A model generated the notes under the pieces. The model did no database searches and had not been told where the DNA came from. It saw only the letters and a list, made by a program, of their open reading frames with translations. A program made the translations under genes and the position numbers. From Siphonodentalium dalli (taxonomy: Eukaryota; Mollusca; Scaphopoda; Gadilida; Siphonodentaliidae): DNA of 64,000 bases. Positions 58,862 to 64,000 of the stretch are shown here, piece by piece (the first letter of the stretch is position 1; every line of letters starts with the position of its first letter). Location: contig CP136066.1 of NCBI GenBank assembly GCA_032622095.1, positions 50,938,911-51,002,910 on the forward strand, in the 5' to 3' direction.

Positions 58862-60149
58862 TAGTCCGGGAGCTAATAGGGGTACCCCTGCACCCCCCCT
58901 GGGACTTAACTTCACCCCACTCATTTTGTTCCTTATTATGTCCTTCAACTTTTAAGCAATGTTAACAAGAACAAAAAGTGGCCGTGTAGACTCCAGACAA
59001 GATGGCGTCCATCATGGCCGCCGTTTTTCAGCCCAGACCCTAAGTCAGTTTTATGCAAATTATAGCGGGAAAATCTTGTAAAATGTATACAAATGTATAT
59101 ATTTTCGTGAAGCTGAGACATAATGACACATTTTTGAGCCAAAATTTAAACTCACCATCCAAGATGGCCGCCAAAATGGCCACCGGAAGTTGAAAATATA
59201 ACATTTTTTCACAAATATCTTCTAGATCAATTCATGCTGTTTGGAACTGGTTGAGTAATGCAACTTTATTTTATATTAACTGATCATTGGAGCAACGAAA
59301 TATGCAATTATTGGGGTCCTAACCCCTTCCGATCCCTCAAAAATTCGATTTTACAGAATGCGGTATAAAATTTCACAAAAAATCACAATTGGGATTCTAG
59401 TCATATTTCAACAAGAAATGAACAGAACTTTGTAATGTAAGTGAGGCATATCATTAACTATTAATGTTCCAAATCACTGGGACCAAAATTCTTACTTTGG
59501 CTCAAAATGGCTGCCAATATGGCCGCCAAAATATGGAAAATGGTAAATATTACACCAGCGTGTCTTGCAATCGCTTACAAGTTGTGGTTGATGTATACAA
59601 TTGGCTAATCTGTATTCTATACATTGCATACTAACATGTCTAATGCACCATGGATCATTTTTACTATTGTCACCACTGACATCATCAGAAATATGGGATT
59701 TTTCTCTCACAAACTTGATAAAATATTGGCAAAAATTAACTTTTCAGGGTTCGACCATTTGTTCAAGTAAACTGCAACTATCTTTGGTATCAAAGGTGTT
59801 TATTGTTTTGGTCTATCTTAAGTGTGTCACACTGTGATGTTTAAAGACTGAAATTCTCAAGATGGCTTCCAAAATGGCAACCAAATTTGTAAAAAGTTAA
59901 AAGTTAATATATCCCGAACATTATTCTCTGCGTTATCCGAGAAAGATAGCAAATTGTGACTCACTTGGTTATTTTACGTACTAGTTAATTAACTGACAAA
60001 TACGTTCTATTATATTTGTTCCAGTTCCGTATGGGGCATGACAAATTCATTTTAAAGTTGCAGTATGGAATTTTGCGGAGAACCTCTTTTGTGATTCTGG
60101 CCATATTATTGAAAGGAAATGAGCAGAACTTTGAGACGGAACTGAGATT

Positions 60150-60530
60150 AATATGTTTACCTGGATTGACTCTATGGTCATGTGTATGGCGAATAGATAT
60201 ACGTGTAGCGGCTGTATGGTCCATGGTGAGGTGAATATGTATACAATGAGTGATGGTATGTTCGTGAATGTAGTGAATGTGTATACACAGAGTGACTTTT
60301 TGTCATGCGTCGGGTGTAGGTGTATACCTGGTGTTCATGCATGGTGACTCGTGGCTGTATCGTCATTTGTGGTATGTACAAGTATAACCAAGTATGGCTG
60401 CATGATCAAGTGTACGTGTATAAAGTGGGTTACTATGTTGTCATTTGTGTGGTGTTTATGTACATATGGAGTGACTTGGGTAATGGGTGGGTTATATATT
60501 GGTGGTAATGGGTGGGTTGTATCTTGGGTG
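60150..60530 (+). repeat. 39-bp minisatellite, short arm of element B
   Basis: Same units as in element A (TATGGTCATGTG, GGTGAGGTGAATATGTATAC). Confidence 0.85.
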
Positions 60531-60644
60531 GCTATCGCTTTCTACAATAAGTCAAGGGTATGTTAATCAATAAAGAGGTCATGTCAGAGAGTTCTCCGTC
60601 TTGATGATGTTTATGTAGATGGGGGGTGTTAAAGCGATAGCCAC

Positions 60645-62340
60645 CCATTAGCACACAGTCATTACATATATACATAAACACCACAGACATAACAATATAG
60701 TGACCCACTGTATACATGTACACCTGATCCATGCCCACGGATGACCATACAGCCATGCGTCACAATGCAGGCACACCGGGTATACTCCTAAACATGACCC
60801 ATAACCATATAGTCACTCCCTGTATACCCATTCATCTCACCATTGGCCATAAGGTCACCCCCTGTATACCTATTCTCCAAACGCATGGTCAAATAGACAA
60901 TCAATATCTACATCAACACCACAACAATGGCCATAAAGTCATTCCGGTATACATATGCACCTCACCAATGGCCATTTAGCCACTCGCTTCATACTCATAC
61001 CCTCACCCATGTCACCTGGTATACTCCGTCATCTGACCTATGGCCATATAGTCACCCCGTGTGTACCTATTCAAAACATTCATACATGATCATGGTCAAT
61101 CCTTGTATACATATTCGCCTCAACATTGGCCATGTCACTCCTTGTATCCCTATTTGTCACACCATAGCCGAATAGCCACTCAAGATATACTAATACACCC
61201 CATCCATGTCACTATAGTCACTCCATGTATGCATGTGCACCTCATACATGGCCATATAGCCACTCGCTATATACACATATCCCTCGCCCATGGCAATAAA
61301 GCAACACGTGTTATACTGGTATAACCTACACATGCCCATACCGCCACGAGTCACCAAACAGGAGCACCAGGTATACTCATACGCCTGACACATGACCATT
61401 TAGTCACCCCCTGTATAGATGTTCATTACATTTGTGACCATACAGTCACTACTGTCTTGTATACCTGTTCTCATCTCACTATTAACCATACAGTCACTAC
61501 TTGTATACCTATTTGACACACACAGTCATATAACCACTCGATATACATATGCAGCTCACCCTAGACTATAGATTTACTCCAGTTATACATGTAAACCTCA
61601 CTAATGGCCATTCAGCCCTTCCAGATATACAAAAACAAAACCGCACACACGACCACTCAAACACTCCATACTTGCATATACACCTCGCATATGACAATTC
61701 AGTAATTCACTGCATAATCATACACGCCATCCATGATAATACAGCTAAGCCTTATACACCCACAAATGATAATACATCCACGAGATATATAAATATACAT
61801 CCCACCATTACCACACGGACACTCCCTATATAACCACACCCTCGATAATGTCCACCAGCTTACTCCAGGTATTCATATTCAATCATGACCGTACAGTTAT
61901 TCAATGTATACCTGTACACATTACCCGTAACCATAAAATCACTCCCTATTTATCCACACACCCCATCCATGATCATACAGACAACACATGCACATACCTC
62001 CCAGGACCTTACAGTCACTCCATGTATACATAATCAACACATAGATGACCATGTAGCTATATCCATACACCACACCAATGACCATACAGGTACACTGGTT
62101 GCACCCGTACTGAATATACACAATCATACACCATAGAGTCACTCCATGCATACCGATTGACCTCACACCTGACTATGACCTCTCCCTGTATACCTAGATG
62201 CATCTTACCATGGACAACCCACTAATAACCATATAGTCACTCCTTGTATACCTACTCACATCAGTCATGACATACAATAACTCCCTGTATACCTATTCAC
62301 CTCACATATGATCATAGAGTAACTCCCTTGCTATGATCTT
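60645..62340 (-). repeat. 39-bp minisatellite, long arm of element B
   Basis: Inverted units (CATGACCATATAGTCACTCC, GTATAC, TTCACCTCACC) for about 1.7 kb, mirroring 55028-56720. Confidence 0.88.
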
Positions 62341-63733
62341 GGCATCCACACTGTATCATGTTGACATTTATTTGATCATAATGGACCAGAATAGCCAAAG
62401 ATTATGATCCATCTCAGTTCTGTATCAAAGTTCTGCCCATTTCCTTTCAATAAATGTGGCCAAAATTACAAAAGAGGTTCTCAGCAAAATTGCATACTTT
62501 AAAATGAATTTGTCATGCTCCAAAAGGAACTGAGACAACCAGAATAGAACATGTAGTTGTCAGTTAATTAAATAACATATATAATAACCAAGTGAGTCAC
62601 AATATGCTACCTTTTCGGATAATGCAGAGAATGTTCGGGATATATGTAAAAAATTAACATTCTACAAATTTGGTTGCCATTTTGGAAGCCATCTTGAGCA
62701 ATTCAGTCTATAAACACTGTAGTGTGATACATTTAAAATAGACCAAAACAATAAACACCTTTCAATCCAAAGATAGTTATATTTTACCTGAAAAAATGGT
62801 CCAAACCTGAAAAGTGAATTTTTGCCCATATTTATGTCAAGTTTTTGAGAGAAAAGTCCAATATTTTTGACGATGTCAGGGGTGACAATAGTACCAATTA
62901 ACCATGGTGCATCAGACATGTTAGTATTCAATGTATAGAATGCAGAATAGCCACTTTTATACATCAACCACAACTTGTAAGCGATTGCAGGACACGCTGG
63001 TGTAATATTTACCATTTTCCATATTTTGGCGGCCATATTGGCAGCCATTTTGAGCCAAAGTAAGAATTTTGGTTCCAGTGATTTGGAATATTAATAGTTA
63101 ATGATATGCCTCACTTACATTACAAAGTTCTGTTCATTTCTTGTTGAAATATGACTAGAATCCCAATTGTGATTTTTTGTGAAATTTTATACCGCATTCT
63201 GTAAATCGAATTTTTGAGGGATCGGAAGGGGTTAGGACCCCAATAATTGCATATTTCGTTGCTCCAATGATCAGTTAATATACAAAACACAAAATAAAGT
63301 TGCATTACTCAACCAGTTCCAAACAGCATGAATTGATCTAGAAGACATTTGTGAAAAAATGTTATATTTTCAACTTCCGGTGGCCATTTTGGCGGCCATC
63401 TTGGATGGTGAGTTTAAATTTTGGCTCAAAAATGTGTCATTATGTCTCAGCTTCACGAAAATATATACATTTGTATACATTTTACAAGATTTTCTCGCTA
63501 TAATTTGCATAAACTGACTTAGGGTCTGGGCTGAAAAACGGCGGCCATGATGGACGCCATTTTGTCTGGAGTCTACACGGCCACTTTTTTTTCTTGTTAA
63601 CATTGATTAAAAGTTGAAGGACACAATAGGGAACAAAATGAGTGGGGTGAAGTTAAGTCCCAGGGGGGTGCAAGGGTACCCCTATTAGCTCCCGGACTAT
63701 TGGGTTTTTGTGCTTTCTTGCACCTTAATATGA

Positions 63734-64000
63734 CAGTCTGGGAGCTAATGGCGGTACCCTTGCAACCCAATGGGACTTAACTTTACCCCAACCATTTTGT
63801 TCTTTATTATGTCCTTCAACCTTTAATTTTAACAAGAACAAAAAGTGGCCGTATAGACTCCAGACAAGATGGCGGCCATTATGGCCGCCGTTTTCAGACC
63901 AGACCCTAAGTCAGTTTGATGCAAATTATAGCTGGAAACTCTAGTAAAATGTATACTAATGTATATATTTTCATGAAGCTAGGACACAATGACACTTCGA
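63734..64000 (+). mobile_element. start of a third giant foldback (element C), runs off the window
   Basis: Begins CAGTCTGGGAGCTAATGGCG, then the same arm order as element B (GGGACTTAACTT, AAAGTGGCCGT, AAGATGGCGGCC). Only about 35 bp separate it from element B. Confidence 0.75.

Larger units (their letters stand above)
58862..63699. mobile_element. giant foldback element B, complete (4.84 kb)
   Basis: Ends TAGTCCGGGAGCTAATAGGG and its complement, flanked by TTG on both sides. Terminal inverted arms run about 1.3 kb (58862-60150 against 63699-62340) at roughly 95% identity by eye. Inside are inverted minisatellites of unequal length around a ~115-bp centre. No coding capacity for transposition is visible, so it is non-autonomous. 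Confidence 0.85.

Noticed and set aside
60645-62340. CRISPR-like array
   Set aside because: Repeats are directly adjacent and degenerate with no unique spacers; the setting is eukaryotic.

Overview
This is a eukaryotic, animal window. It has one multi-exon gene with canonical GT/AG splice sites, a cyclase family typical of animals, and dense transposable-element debris. Tandem units carrying the phrase AAGGGCCATAACTCTATCAA, together with the cyclase type, suggest a lophotrochozoan, perhaps a mollusc. That placement is inference, not shown by the sequence.

The one gene I can support is on the minus strand, 51,092 down to 28,867. Six coding exons with matching intron phases join into 1,950 nt without a frame break and give a 649-residue protein. 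It reads as a membrane guanylate cyclase of the NIT-domain class (NIT-GC): transmembrane helix 1, an extracellular nitrate/nitrite-sensor-like NIT domain, transmembrane helix 2, a coupling helix, and a class III cyclase catalytic domain. Both metal-binding Asp residues and both guanine-selecting residues are present. The conserved transition-state Asn is replaced by Leu, which is the most biologically interesting point in the gene.

Layout: 0-8.9 kb is a decayed Ty3/gypsy-like gag-pol element. It is broken up by a TTAA-flanked foldback, a compound GC-rich foldback transposon (3.47-5.41 kb) and a ~161-bp satellite (5.41-6.74 kb). 10.4-28.9 kb is a complex array of 2-3.4 kb repeat blocks joined by piggyBac-like MITEs. 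It includes a nearly perfect 3,420-bp tandem duplication and lies directly downstream of the cyclase stop codon. 28.9-51.1 kb is the cyclase. Its 14.8-kb intron 2 holds a head-to-tail Helitron array inside a TA microsatellite, a gypsy reverse transcriptase/RNase H fragment, a LINE remnant and several foldbacks. 51.1-54.0 kb is mostly unassigned. 54.0-64.0 kb holds two giant foldback elements in opposite orientation, built on 39-bp minisatellites and long arms rich in AAGATGGC-type motifs, plus the start of a third.

The genes do not form an operon. The functional content is one receptor-like cyclase; everything else is mobile or tandem DNA that may affect its expression, splicing or the stability of the locus. 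No rRNA, intact tRNA, CRISPR or prokaryotic signal was seen.
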